Below are positions 6,501 to 14,633 of a stretch of DNA of 20,386 nt, in pieces. The notes below the pieces were generated by a model. That model saw only the letters and a program-made list of their open reading frames with translations, was not told where the DNA came from and searched no databases. Each line of letters opens with the position of its first letter. Position 1 is the stretch's first letter. Both the position numbers and the translations under genes were made by a program. This DNA comes from Ascoidea tarda (nom. inval.) (Eukaryota; Ascomycota; Saccharomycetes; Ascoideales; Ascoideaceae): NCBI GenBank assembly GCA_030560485.1, contig JAKTTS010000284.1, positions 1-20,386 of the forward strand, read 5' to 3'.

Positions 6501-9446
6501 ATGCCTGTCCACGAAAACACCAGGTCCATAAACCACCACATCACAGACTTCCTCAATGCCTCCTCCTTGGCCTCAGGCTCTGCTGCCACCACCTCCTTTC
6601 CCATCAAGCTCGACGAACTGTCCTCTCTCACCTACTTGGATGACTTGAAGTACCACATCACAGCCAACAACGACAAGCAGGAGAAAGTTAATGCCATCGT
6701 TGTCTTGAACAAGTTGCTAGAGATCCTCCCCCAGTCTGACTCTATTTTCAGCAACTTCAACGAATCCCTCTTCACCAGCTTGTTCCAGATTATCTCCAAC
6801 AACATCAGCTCTGAGACCTTCAAATCCATCCTCAAGATATCCCTCTTCTACTTGAATGGAAACCTTCCCAAGTTCCTCCTAATCAACTCTTTTGATCCCA
6901 TATTGAACTCCCTAATCAAAAACCTCAACATCTTTGATATCATCACCCAAAGATTGTACACCCAGGACATAAAGCTTATCACCATAACAATCGACTTGAT
7001 CAACAAAATTCTCTACAGACTATCAAATTCCATTCAAAACTTGTCCAAAAAGTCAGATTCTGCAAGCAACACTCTCATTCTAAAAAAGAACTTCTACATC
7101 AACTACCTCATCATCATTTTCTTGAAAATCAAGGAAAATGGCTTTTTAAACACCCTCATTAGCATCAACGATGACAAAATCATCAACAATACAAACAACC
7201 AAAATAACAACAACAATAACCAAAATACCCAAAATAACCCAATGCCTATCTCACAACCCATCAACTTTAACCCACTAAATATTAAACTAAATGATCTAAC
7301 CATTTGTTTCATCAACATCAACAATTTCTTAAATAACCTATCAATAGACCTATCCCTAGAATCTCATCAATTGATAGTCAAAAAACTCTTGGACATTATT
7401 TCAAAAACACTAAACGATTCTCACAATACTCAATCACAATCTCAACAATCCCCATCACAAACCCAAGTCCAATCCCAATCCCAATCCTTATCGAGGTCTA
7501 TTTCAGGTCTATCCCTCAACTCAACCTCTCTATTAGACCCAAACCATTCCTCCATGATCAATAACAAAACCCCCATTAAACAACCAAAAATTAACGAAAT
7601 CTACATCAAATCAGGCTTCACCAATGACCCCTTGAACTACTTTGTCAAAAACTACTCCATCCTAGACGCGATCAACTTGATTATCTTCCTAAAAGATCCA
7701 AACCTAAACTTCAAAAAACTATTCTTTGAACAACTAATGTTCATTCAAAACTCAAACTGCTTCCCAATTCCAACTGCCTCAAAATACATCTCCTCCCTAC
7801 TAATCAAAGTCTTTTGCACTGATTCAAATAAAAACACCTCTCCTCAACCCAACAAATCAAATTCCTCAAACAACATTAACACTCTCAACCCACTCTCAAC
7901 ATCAACATCAACATCAAATCTAAACCTAATCTCCTCCCCAAACAACCAACCAAAAACTTCAATAAACATTGAAGATATCAACAACATGAACAATAACTCT
8001 TTCATGAACAAATTCGGCCAGCAATCCTATTACACAAACGCTTCTGATAACTACAACTATCTATACTTGAAAAAATACCTATTCGCTTGGGACAATTTTT
8101 TCTATTCTGCTATGTTTAATGCTTTGAGAATTTGGAAAGATGCAAACGCTGAATTGGATGATTTTAATAACATCATGAACCTAATCAAATTTCTTTTCCA
8201 ACACATTAATGAATTCATTCAGCAAAATCTCCTTTTCCTTCAACAACAACGTCTACAAAAACAATCAAACTCAAACTTAACTTCTTTGGACAATTTCGAC
8301 CTAATGACTTCCCAATTCCTAATGAAAAACTCCGACGGTAACATCAATATTAACGCGAATGGAATAAATATTAATCACAACAATATCAGGGCTTCGTTGC
8401 AAACAATTTCAAACAACTCAAACAACAACAACAACAATAATAATAATAATAATAATAATAACGCCAATAACAACAATCCTAATAACCCGAGTTATTACCT
8501 AAACAACTCACTAACCTCAAACATCTTATCTCCAGAAGATCCAAACTTTATCGATGAAATATTGTTCATAATGTCAAACCTCACTTATGACCAATTGAGG
8601 AAAATCCAGTTGGCTAAATTCAGAAACTTACACTACCTACAATGGTCTTCCGAACTAAAACCCTTTCACAATAACTTGGCTAGACAAGTTTACGATTTCG
8701 TCAAGGAACAAAGAGTCTTGCAATTGACTAGAGGCTCCTGGGTCTACTCCGAAAATCCTTTAAAGCTAAACTCTACAAATAAAAGACCCAAAGTCTATTT
8801 CCTAGTTCTATCTCCAAATAGAAATAACCTTATCTATAAAGAATTCAAAGAAAGAACCAGTGGCATACCCTATATTGATAAAGATGGTATTAAAATCGAC
8901 AAGACAATAATCGGAGACTTTGATGTCTCAAATCTAGATAACAATAAAACAAATATCTCATCAAGATCAAGATTAATCAATATTGTTAGTAGATCAATTT
9001 TCAGAAAAGTTGTCATCCGTTCAAAGACAAATAAACCTTTATTGACATTTTATACCGATACAAAGGAGCTTTTGTTTATTTGGCTAGATGGTTTGAAATT
9101 ATTGATTAATGATTTAAAAGTCTCAAACCCAACCCAAGAACAAATCGACTTATTAGTTGATTTAAGAAAAAATATTCAAATTCTAAATTTAACTAATAGA
9201 GATTTCAATACTTTGATTAAAAATGACAAAGAAATGTTAAATAATAATTTTGATTTTAAACTTGATATCAATAAAATCAAAAACGCTTCTGCAGACATTG
9301 ATAAAGATGATGAAACTGAATTTGATCAAGAATTAATTCACGATGTTGACGATATTACTAAACAACTAGATGAAAATGACACTGTTGCAGGTTTATATGA
9401 CTATGACTCTTTAAAGGAAATAGCAACCAATTTCTATTATACTTAA
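6501..9446 (+). CDS. LMO1: Lmo1-like ELMO/CED-12 family protein with C-terminal PH domain
   Basis: This 981-residue protein resembles S. cerevisiae Lmo1 (YLL007C, about 665 aa), the ELMO partner of the DOCK protein Dck1. Together they act as exchange factor for the GTPase Rho5 in oxidative-stress, cell-wall and mitophagy responses. Residues 30-220 form an armadillo-like helical region, a helical segment lies at about 513-580, and an ELMO-type PH domain at about 695-880 includes QLAKFRNLHYLQWSSELKPF and LTRGSWVYSENP. The extra length comes from low-complexity inserts: Asn/Gln-rich near 230-250, Ser/Gln-rich near 310-335, Ser/Thr/Asn-rich near 450-480, and a long Asn run near 636-665. The coding strand is strikingly G-poor from roughly 7150 to 8500, and GC falls steeply from start to end. 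The ATG at 6501 is the first in frame. Family call strong; functional detail is by homology. Confidence 0.88.
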   Translation: MPVHENTRSINHHITDFLNASSLASGSAATTSFPIKLDELSSLTYLDDLKYHITANNDKQEKVNAIVVLNKLLEILPQSDSIFSNFNESLFTSLFQIISNNISSETFKSILKISLFYLNGNLPKFLLINSFDPILNSLIKNLNIFDIITQRLYTQDIKLITITIDLINKILYRLSNSIQNLSKKSDSASNTLILKKNFYINYLIIIFLKIKENGFLNTLISINDDKIINNTNNQNNNNNNQNTQNNPMPISQPINFNPLNIKLNDLTICFININNFLNNLSIDLSLESHQLIVKKLLDIISKTLNDSHNTQSQSQQSPSQTQVQSQSQSLSRSISGLSLNSTSLLDPNHSSMINNKTPIKQPKINEIYIKSGFTNDPLNYFVKNYSILDAINLIIFLKDPNLNFKKLFFEQLMFIQNSNCFPIPTASKYISSLLIKVFCTDSNKNTSPQPNKSNSSNNINTLNPLSTSTSTSNLNLISSPNNQPKTSINIEDINNMNNNSFMNKFGQQSYYTNASDNYNYLYLKKYLFAWDNFFYSAMFNALRIWKDANAELDDFNNIMNLIKFLFQHINEFIQQNLLFLQQQRLQKQSNSNLTSLDNFDLMTSQFLMKNSDGNININANGININHNNIRASLQTISNNSNNNNNNNNNNNNNNANNNNPNNPSYYLNNSLTSNILSPEDPNFIDEILFIMSNLTYDQLRKIQLAKFRNLHYLQWSSELKPFHNNLARQVYDFVKEQRVLQLTRGSWVYSENPLKLNSTNKRPKVYFLVLSPNRNNLIYKEFKERTSGIPYIDKDGIKIDKTIIGDFDVSNLDNNKTNISSRSRLINIVSRSIFRKVVIRSKTNKPLLTFYTDTKELLFIWLDGLKLLINDLKVSNPTQEQIDLLVDLRKNIQILNLTNRDFNTLIKNDKEMLNNNFDFKLDINKIKNASADIDKDDETEFDQELIHDVDDITKQLDENDTVAGLYDYDSLKEIATNFYYT
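8408..8477 (+). repeat. AAC/AAT microsatellite encoding poly-Asn in LMO1
   Basis: A run of AAC codons followed by AAT codons encodes about 15 consecutive Asn residues, with further Asn-rich sequence on both sides. It lies between the helical segment and the PH domain. The mixture of AAC and AAT blocks suggests repeat expansion within a permissive linker. Such tracts are length-variable and can be prion-like; neither is shown here. Confidence 0.85.
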
Positions 9447-9979
9447 ATTTTATTTCTACACAATTTTCCTTTTTTTTTATCAATTTTGAAATATTATTTA
9501 ATTCGGTAATGTGAGTTTTACACAATTTTGTTATTAGTTTTGTTATTAATTTGTTTGAGTTGTTATATTGTTTTAATTTTTTATTGTTTCTAATTAATAT
9601 TAGTTTATTTTTTTTTCTTGTTTCGTTTTTTTCTTTTTAAGATCAATAGATTAGTTCAAGTTATTTGCACTTTAATTCTGTTTGTTTTGTGTTCAAGATT
9701 TAATTTTAGTTTAGTTTTATTTTTAATTTCTATATTCTTTATACCCTTTTAATATTAGTAAAATACGATAAAAATGAAAAAAAATGAAAAAAAATGAAAA
9801 AAAATGAAAAAAAATGAAAAAAAATGAAAAAAAATGAAAAAAAATGAAAAAAAATGAAAAAAAATTGGAAAACAACACAAAAATGACACGAAGAATTAAT
9901 AAAATATAATAAAATCAATAAAGAAAAATAATGATATAAACATAGAAATACAATAATCATCAGCTGAACTGATAATATC
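9447..9979. terminator. Convergent 3' region between LMO1 and the Lys-rich gene
   Basis: This 533-bp spacer is extremely AT-rich and receives transcripts from both sides. The LMO1 side (9447-9770) is dominated by T runs. A 10-bp A-tract tandem repeat follows at 9771-9860, and the 120 bp before the minus-strand stop are A-rich. The 73-residue minus-strand frame at 9739-9960 is only the translation of this repeat (Phe-rich) and is not a gene. Confidence 0.65.
9771..9860. repeat. Nine-copy 10-bp tandem repeat AAAATGAAAA
   Basis: The unit AAAATGAAAA is repeated nine times without error, giving A8 tracts separated by TG every 10 bp. That spacing is close to one helical turn, so the A-tracts are in phase and the DNA is expected to be strongly curved. 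It lies between the convergent 3' ends of two genes. Confidence 0.95.
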
Positions 9980-10693
9980 TCATTTCTTTATGGATTCCAC
10001 TTTAGCTTTAACGTCTTCATTCTGAACTACAGCTTCAGCTTCTAGCTTGTTTTTGAGTGTTTTTTTTTCAATTGTTTTCTTTTTAATAACTTTTCTCTTT
10101 TCTCTTTTACTTCTTTTTCTTTCTTCCTTTGAAATTGATTTTTTGCCGGAATTTTGACCATCATCGCGAGAACGCAGACGTTTTCTGCTGTTCGAAACCT
10201 CTGAATTTGGTTTGACTTGTTTCTCGATGGACTCTTGTTGATCATCGCCAGCATTTTTGTCAATTTCAATAGTTTCAATTGAGCTAGTTTTGTCGTTAAC
10301 ATTGGATAATGTTTCATTTTCTATTATTGTAACGGTTGGTTGCTTATTCTTTTTGCTGTTTTTATCGCGATTGAAAGTGTTGGGCAACTCTAAAGTGGGA
10401 GGTAATCCTCTTAACTCCCTCTGCACTCTCTTCAATTGGGTCAAAATTGTTCTATTCAAAACCGAGCTGCTGTGGGTAGCTAATGAAACTGGATTCGTCT
10501 CATCATTGGTATCTTGAGGATCACTGAAATGTGTGCTTGAGAGCAATACCATCTTTTGTCTCTGTTCAACATTTGAGATAAACTCAGTTAGCAACGACTC
10601 CACTGCAAATGTGTCAAGCGTCTCGCTATTTCTCACTTTGACTGCAGTGGGCGCTGTCACTGCTGAAAAATATGTTCTTTTGTTTCTGAACAT
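9980..10693 (-). CDS. Uncharacterised Lys-rich, probably nuclear protein
   Basis: I do not recognise this 237-residue protein. The N-terminal half (1-125) looks structured: it opens MFRNKRTYFSAVTAPTAVKV, has a likely helix at about 26-52 (TLDTFAVESLLTEFISNV) and another near 85-98 (LNRTILTQLKRVQREL). The middle is acidic and Asn/Ser-rich. From about 165 on it is strongly basic, with clusters such as RKRLRSR and KEERKRSKREKRKVIKKK that would serve as nuclear or nucleolar localisation signals. It diverges from the WD40 gene over a 244-bp promoter carrying an RRPE motif, which in yeasts marks ribosome-biogenesis genes. A nucleolar assembly role is therefore an inference, not an identification. 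The frame is intact and long for such AT-rich DNA, and the ATG at 10693 is the first in frame. Confidence 0.72.
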   Translation of the reverse strand: MFRNKRTYFSAVTAPTAVKVRNSETLDTFAVESLLTEFISNVEQRQKMVLLSSTHFSDPQDTNDETNPVSLATHSSSVLNRTILTQLKRVQRELRGLPPTLELPNTFNRDKNSKKNKQPTVTIIENETLSNVNDKTSSIETIEIDKNAGDDQQESIEKQVKPNSEVSNSRKRLRSRDDGQNSGKKSISKEERKRSKREKRKVIKKKTIEKKTLKNKLEAEAVVQNEDVKAKVESIKK

Positions 10694-10937
10694 TTTCGCA
10701 ATTGCAACACAACAACGTTTCCTCGCCAGATAGTTCCTGGTTGATAACTGGGTTTTGAATCTGCTTCTTCAGAGCTTGAATTTTCTTACCAGTTTAAAAT
10801 TTTTCAAAAAACAACCCACAAAACTGGTACCAACAGCTTCCTGCAGCATCCTCTGGGAATAAAAGTTCAGCAGAAGGAAAAGCAGCGAAAGCACCACGAC
10901 CACCAGAGATAGCAGAGCCGACAACATTGCACACTCA
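10694..10937. promoter_or_regulatory. Divergent promoter with RRPE motif
   Basis: This 244-bp spacer separates the Lys-rich gene (minus) from the WD40 gene (plus). At 10796-10806 it reads AAAATTTTTCA, an exact reverse complement of TGAAAAATTTT, the yeast rRNA-processing element bound by Stb3. I see no accompanying PAC motif (GATGAG) in the spacer. The half nearest the WD40 gene is relatively GC-rich. Confidence 0.55.
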
Positions 10938-12251
10938 ATGGCTAGCAGTGTTAGTTTGATGCACTCGTTGCATTGCAGCGACTGGGTTCTCAATTTGGTA
11001 CCAGTGCAGGAGAGAAACCTACTCGCTGCTTCGTTATCCAATGGCTCCATCAACGTATTTGACTTGACAAAACTAGCAGCTGTTCATTCGTTTCAACCTC
11101 ATTCTAACTCGATATCCTGCTGCAAACTAATCAACGACGATATTAATCTTCTTGGGTCTTGTTCAGCAAACGAAAATTTGAAGTTTTTCGACTTGCGTTC
11201 AAATGGTATCGTTGAAGAACTCTCTTGCAGCAATAAAAATCCTTTTATTTCTTTTAATTCAAAATTCAATCGGCTAGCTATAGGCTCTGAATTGTTCAAT
11301 CATAACGCTGAACTATATATTTATGATTTAAGAAATCTTTCTGCTCCTATTAAAACCTACTATGACTGTCATAATGACGATATAACCTCGATTAATTTTC
11401 ATCCAACCAATAAGGATTTTTTATTAACTGGATCAACAGATGGATATATAAATTTATACGATTTATCGATTCAAGAAGAAGAGGATGCTTTGTATCAAGT
11501 GGCTAATTTTGAATCAATTCACTCATGCAATTTTCTCAGTGAAAATTTTTTTTATGGATTAAGTCATGTTGAAAAGTTTTCTGTTTTCGAGATTAATAAT
11601 TTTTCAAAAGGTAACGAGGATAAGTTGGTTGAATCTAAACCAAAAGAATTTGGTGATTTAAGAGAAAAATTGAATAGCGAATATGTTGTTGATATTTATC
11701 CAGGTTTTATTGCTTCAGGTTCAATTAATGATAATCAAAATGTTAAAATTCATTTTTTCAATAATTTTGACCAAATTAATTATGATAACCCGATAATTAT
11801 ACCAAATTGTAACGATAATGAAGTTGTTCGAAGTGTTTATATTCCTTATGATAAACCAGATAATAAAATGATTTTCACTGCTGGAGAAAACAATTCAATA
11901 GATATTTGGCAATTGCAGAATCAAGATTATCTTCATGTATTCAAAAATTATTCTAATTATATTAATCAAATTAATGAACCAAGTGAAAATTTATTATTAT
12001 CAAATAATACTAAGAGCACTAGTTTTGAAATTGACATTGATACTAATGACAGTAAAACTCAAGTATATTCTACTTTAGATAAAAAAATGGAATTGGAAAT
12101 TGCAAAAGGAAATTGCATTAAATCTAACAAAAAGAGGAATAAAAAAGAAAATAAATCGAAAGACAAAATTAATAAAAAAGGGAGAATTGGAAAAAGTGAA
12201 CATAACCATAAACATAAAAATAAGAAAAATAAAAATAGAAATAAAAATTAA
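10938..12251 (+). CDS. WD40-repeat protein of the WDR89 type (YNL035C-like)
   Basis: The 437-residue product is a predicted beta-propeller. Recognisable WD units include those ending LKFFDLRS (81-88), LYIYDLRN (126-133), INLYDLS (171-177) and IDIWQLQ (321-327), with GSTDGYINLYDL as the best. The layout and motifs resemble the WDR89 family, whose probable S. cerevisiae member is YNL035C, a nuclear protein of unknown function. I make that link from memory of the family and hold it moderately. After about 390 the protein becomes a Lys/Asn-rich tail (about 48 residues) likely to act as a nuclear or nucleolar signal. Base composition drops from about half GC at the start to almost pure A/T at the end. 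The ATG at 10938 precedes the first propeller strand. Confidence 0.82.
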   Translation: MASSVSLMHSLHCSDWVLNLVPVQERNLLAASLSNGSINVFDLTKLAAVHSFQPHSNSISCCKLINDDINLLGSCSANENLKFFDLRSNGIVEELSCSNKNPFISFNSKFNRLAIGSELFNHNAELYIYDLRNLSAPIKTYYDCHNDDITSINFHPTNKDFLLTGSTDGYINLYDLSIQEEEDALYQVANFESIHSCNFLSENFFYGLSHVEKFSVFEINNFSKGNEDKLVESKPKEFGDLREKLNSEYVVDIYPGFIASGSINDNQNVKIHFFNNFDQINYDNPIIIPNCNDNEVVRSVYIPYDKPDNKMIFTAGENNSIDIWQLQNQDYLHVFKNYSNYINQINEPSENLLLSNNTKSTSFEIDIDTNDSKTQVYSTLDKKMELEIAKGNCIKSNKKRNKKENKSKDKINKKGRIGKSEHNHKHKNKKNKNRNKN

Positions 12252-12575
12252 ATATTTTATAACAAAAATATATTATTTATTTTTTTTTTTTTTACTCGAG
12301 TTACGATTTATTTTAAAGAAGTAAAAAGAAATAATCTTATTAAAAATTAGTTATTAAAATTGGAATAAAATTAATTGCAAATAAAAAAACAGGCACCAAA
12401 AAAATTAAAAGGTTTTTTTTACATATATTTTACAATATTAATATAATAAAAGTACATTGATCAAATTGATGATAATGATTTTTTTTTCTAAAGTGTTGAG
12501 CAAACTGAAAAAAACAACCAAAAAACCAGCCAACTATTAAAGCCAAAAATTTTTTGATAAATAATTTAAATTAAT
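12252..12575. terminator. Convergent 3' region between the WD40 gene and GAS5
   Basis: The 324-bp spacer is almost entirely A and T, with a T16 run near 12279-12294 and several further A or T runs. It receives transcripts from both flanking genes and presumably holds both polyadenylation sites. I see no gene or structured RNA in it. Confidence 0.6.
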
Positions 12576-14186
12576 TTAAAAAAATAAATTTAAAATATAG
12601 TTTAAAATTTGAATGAATCTTGGAGCGGTTAATTTATTAGTGTTATTAACGGTTTGAATTGAATAATCTGAAGTAAAATCGGCAGCAGTTGTATGATTGA
12701 TAGATTCAGTTGTAGCTGATGGAGGATGAATGGCTGTTATGTTAGAGCCTAATGCAATAAGATTAGTTTTAAAAGATGAATAGGTAACGGTTTGATTTGA
12801 ATAATCGACGTCATTATCAACGGCGATTCCGCCATAATCGGCAATTGAATTGATGGAAACTACTTTCACAATGGTAGTGGATGAAGTTGATGAAGAAAGA
12901 GAGGATGTTATAGTTTTAGTTTGAGATTGAGAAGTTTTGGATTGTCTTGCTGATAACAAGGTTGATTTAGAGGAAGAGGAAGATGAGAATTCATTATAAT
13001 CGAAATCAGACGAGCATTTAAATCTAGTGTCACCAGCGTTAGCGCCGAGGTGTTTTCCAGCACCATTTGAGAAGAAGATATCAATGTCGTCTAGAGTTGG
13101 TAAATCATTATCAGAGTCCCAAATACCAGCTTGGACTGTTGGACAAGATATTGAGGATTTAGAGTTTGAATAATCGCCATCACCACTGGGTAAATTTATG
13201 GATTGAAATTCTGATTTTAAGTAATCATAGTCTGGTAAAGTTGATACTTTGCCGTTGGTGATTTTTACTAAACCATAATTATTGTCTTCTTGAGAATATT
13301 CATAGGCCAAACCTCCTGAAAAGACGCTTGACATTTGAGAGGAAAAAATTGCTTGAACTTCTTGAAAGATTCTTGGGGAGATGGTATTGCAACCGAATTC
13401 TGAGAAGAAATTTGGAATTGGGTAATTTTCGAACAAATCTAATAAATCATCAAAACCACTAGCTTCCATATCTGATTCGCCACACCATGAGTAAACGTTA
13501 TGGCCCCAAAAGTCGATTTTAGCTGCATCATCATTACCACAATAAAAGTAATCTTTCATTTGTTCTCTTAACGATACAACATCAGCGGCAGAAAAACCGA
13601 TGGGAATTTTTCTATAATTTTGAGATGAGATATAGTTTTTCAAGTCTCTAACAATAGCTTTGACATATTTGGCAGAATTAGTGTTTGAAGGGTCGTTAAT
13701 GACCTCGTTACCTGCGAAGAAGCCAATAAGATTATCATACTTGGCCATGACATCGACAGTGGAAAAAATTGATTGGAGGTAAAACATATTGTAAGAACAC
13801 TCAGGACCTTCTCTGTGAATTGAAGCCTCTGGAGTGTTGATGTCGAGGATAAGATAGATACCAGCTTCATCTAGCAAATTCATACAATAATCATGATCAA
13901 GGGAGTTATCGATGGAGTAAACTCTGATGGTGTTGATTCCTAAATCTTTGAAATATTCTATGTCTCTTTCACAAGTGGATTTGTCTGCCAAGTGATCATA
14001 AAAACTTTGAGAGGCATTTGTTGAACGAGGTTGGTAATCTAGACCTTTAATATAAAATCTTTCACCTGTGTCAGAGTCCCAAAAGGCGTTGCCTTTGATT
14101 TCGATTACCGGCAAAGTGGCCAAAGAGATTTGAAATAAAATGGATAGAGATAAAAGGAAATTTAAATTTGAAAAGACTGAGAACAT
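12576..14186 (-). CDS. GAS5: GH72 beta-1,3-glucanosyltransferase, Gas5-like, GPI-anchored
   Basis: This 536-residue cell-wall enzyme elongates beta-1,3-glucan by cutting one chain and transferring it to another. A signal peptide covers about 1-23 (cleavage near SLA/TLPV). The GH72 catalytic domain spans about 27-330, with the acid/base Glu161 in FFAGNEV and the nucleophile Glu263 in FFSEFGCN. It lacks the Cys-rich CBM43 module of Gas1/Gas2. The segment after the catalytic core (about 346-391, CPTVQAGIWDSDNDLP and SNGAGKHLG) matches Gas5 better than Gas4. A Ser/Thr-rich stalk (400-440) and N-glycosylation sequons lead to a likely GPI omega site at one of N514, N515 or N517 and a short hydrophobic tail (FIQILNYILNLFF). 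An imperfect in-frame repeat lies in the stalk. The start ATG at 14186 gives a proper signal peptide. Family certain; paralogue choice likely. Confidence 0.92.
   Translation of the reverse strand: MFSVFSNLNFLLSLSILFQISLATLPVIEIKGNAFWDSDTGERFYIKGLDYQPRSTNASQSFYDHLADKSTCERDIEYFKDLGINTIRVYSIDNSLDHDYCMNLLDEAGIYLILDINTPEASIHREGPECSYNMFYLQSIFSTVDVMAKYDNLIGFFAGNEVINDPSNTNSAKYVKAIVRDLKNYISSQNYRKIPIGFSAADVVSLREQMKDYFYCGNDDAAKIDFWGHNVYSWCGESDMEASGFDDLLDLFENYPIPNFFSEFGCNTISPRIFQEVQAIFSSQMSSVFSGGLAYEYSQEDNNYGLVKITNGKVSTLPDYDYLKSEFQSINLPSGDGDYSNSKSSISCPTVQAGIWDSDNDLPTLDDIDIFFSNGAGKHLGANAGDTRFKCSSDFDYNEFSSSSSSKSTLLSARQSKTSQSQTKTITSSLSSSTSSTTIVKVVSINSIADYGGIAVDNDVDYSNQTVTYSSFKTNLIALGSNITAIHPPSATTESINHTTAADFTSDYSIQTVNNTNKLTAPRFIQILNYILNLFF
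12647..12806. repeat. Imperfect direct repeat within the GAS5 stalk
   Basis: A 22-bp sequence at 12647-12668 recurs at 12785-12806 with a single mismatch. The copies are 138 bp apart (46 codons), so the repeat is in frame. It encodes the related peptides DYSNQTV and DYSIQTV in the C-terminal stalk before the GPI site, suggesting an old internal duplication. Confidence 0.8.
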
Positions 14187-14361
14187 TTTAAGAATAGACG
14201 CCTAAAATCAAGTGCTTGGAGGTTGAAGGATCGAGATTTTGGTATAGTAAATTAAGCGCTGGGGGAATGTGGTGAGTATAGTGTGAGAATTGAGTTGAAT
14301 TGGAGACAGGATTTGAATTGTGAGAGTAGAAATGCTTTCAAATGAAAATATAATGAAATAA

Positions 14362-14403
14362 GATTATGATTATGATTATGATTACGATTATGATTGCGAT
14401 TAT
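14362..14403. repeat. GATTAT hexanucleotide repeat
   Basis: Seven GATTAT units lie in a row, two of them altered (GATTAC and GATTGC), about 175-215 bp upstream of the GAS5 ATG. It is a degenerate microsatellite with no recognised regulatory motif. Confidence 0.85.
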
Positions 14404-14542
14404 AAATGAGTTATGAAAGAAAAGAGAGTGAACTTTATGAATAGGATGAGAAAGGGAGGAAGAGAAATAAGAATATATCAATAACTGATACAATGCTGCG
14501 GGCCGAAAAGAGCGACTGAGTGAGATTAAAGGAGTGACTGGA

Positions 14543-14572
14543 GAAGAGTTGCTTGGAGAAGAGTTGTTTGGT
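14543..14572. repeat. 15-bp tandem duplication
   Basis: GAAGAGTTGCTTGGA is followed directly by GAAGAGTTGTTTGGT, with two mismatches. It lies in the GC-elevated spacer between GAS5 and SMC3. Confidence 0.75.
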
Positions 14573-14611
14573 GAAAAAGACGATAGAAGACGCAGCAGTG
14601 GAAGAGAGAGT

Positions 14612-14633
14612 CTATATATTGCCTATATATTGC
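14612..14633. repeat. 11-bp perfect tandem duplication containing TATATA
   Basis: CTATATATTGC occurs twice in immediate succession (14612-14622 and 14623-14633), duplicating a TATA-like core. It sits about 430 bp upstream of the GAS5 ATG, too far for a typical TATA box of that gene, so it may reflect slippage or serve another transcript. Confidence 0.75.

Noticed and set aside
9739-9960. Minus-strand 73-residue Phe-rich reading frame
   Set aside because: It is simply the translation of the 10-bp A-tract repeat, so it has no protein-like composition.
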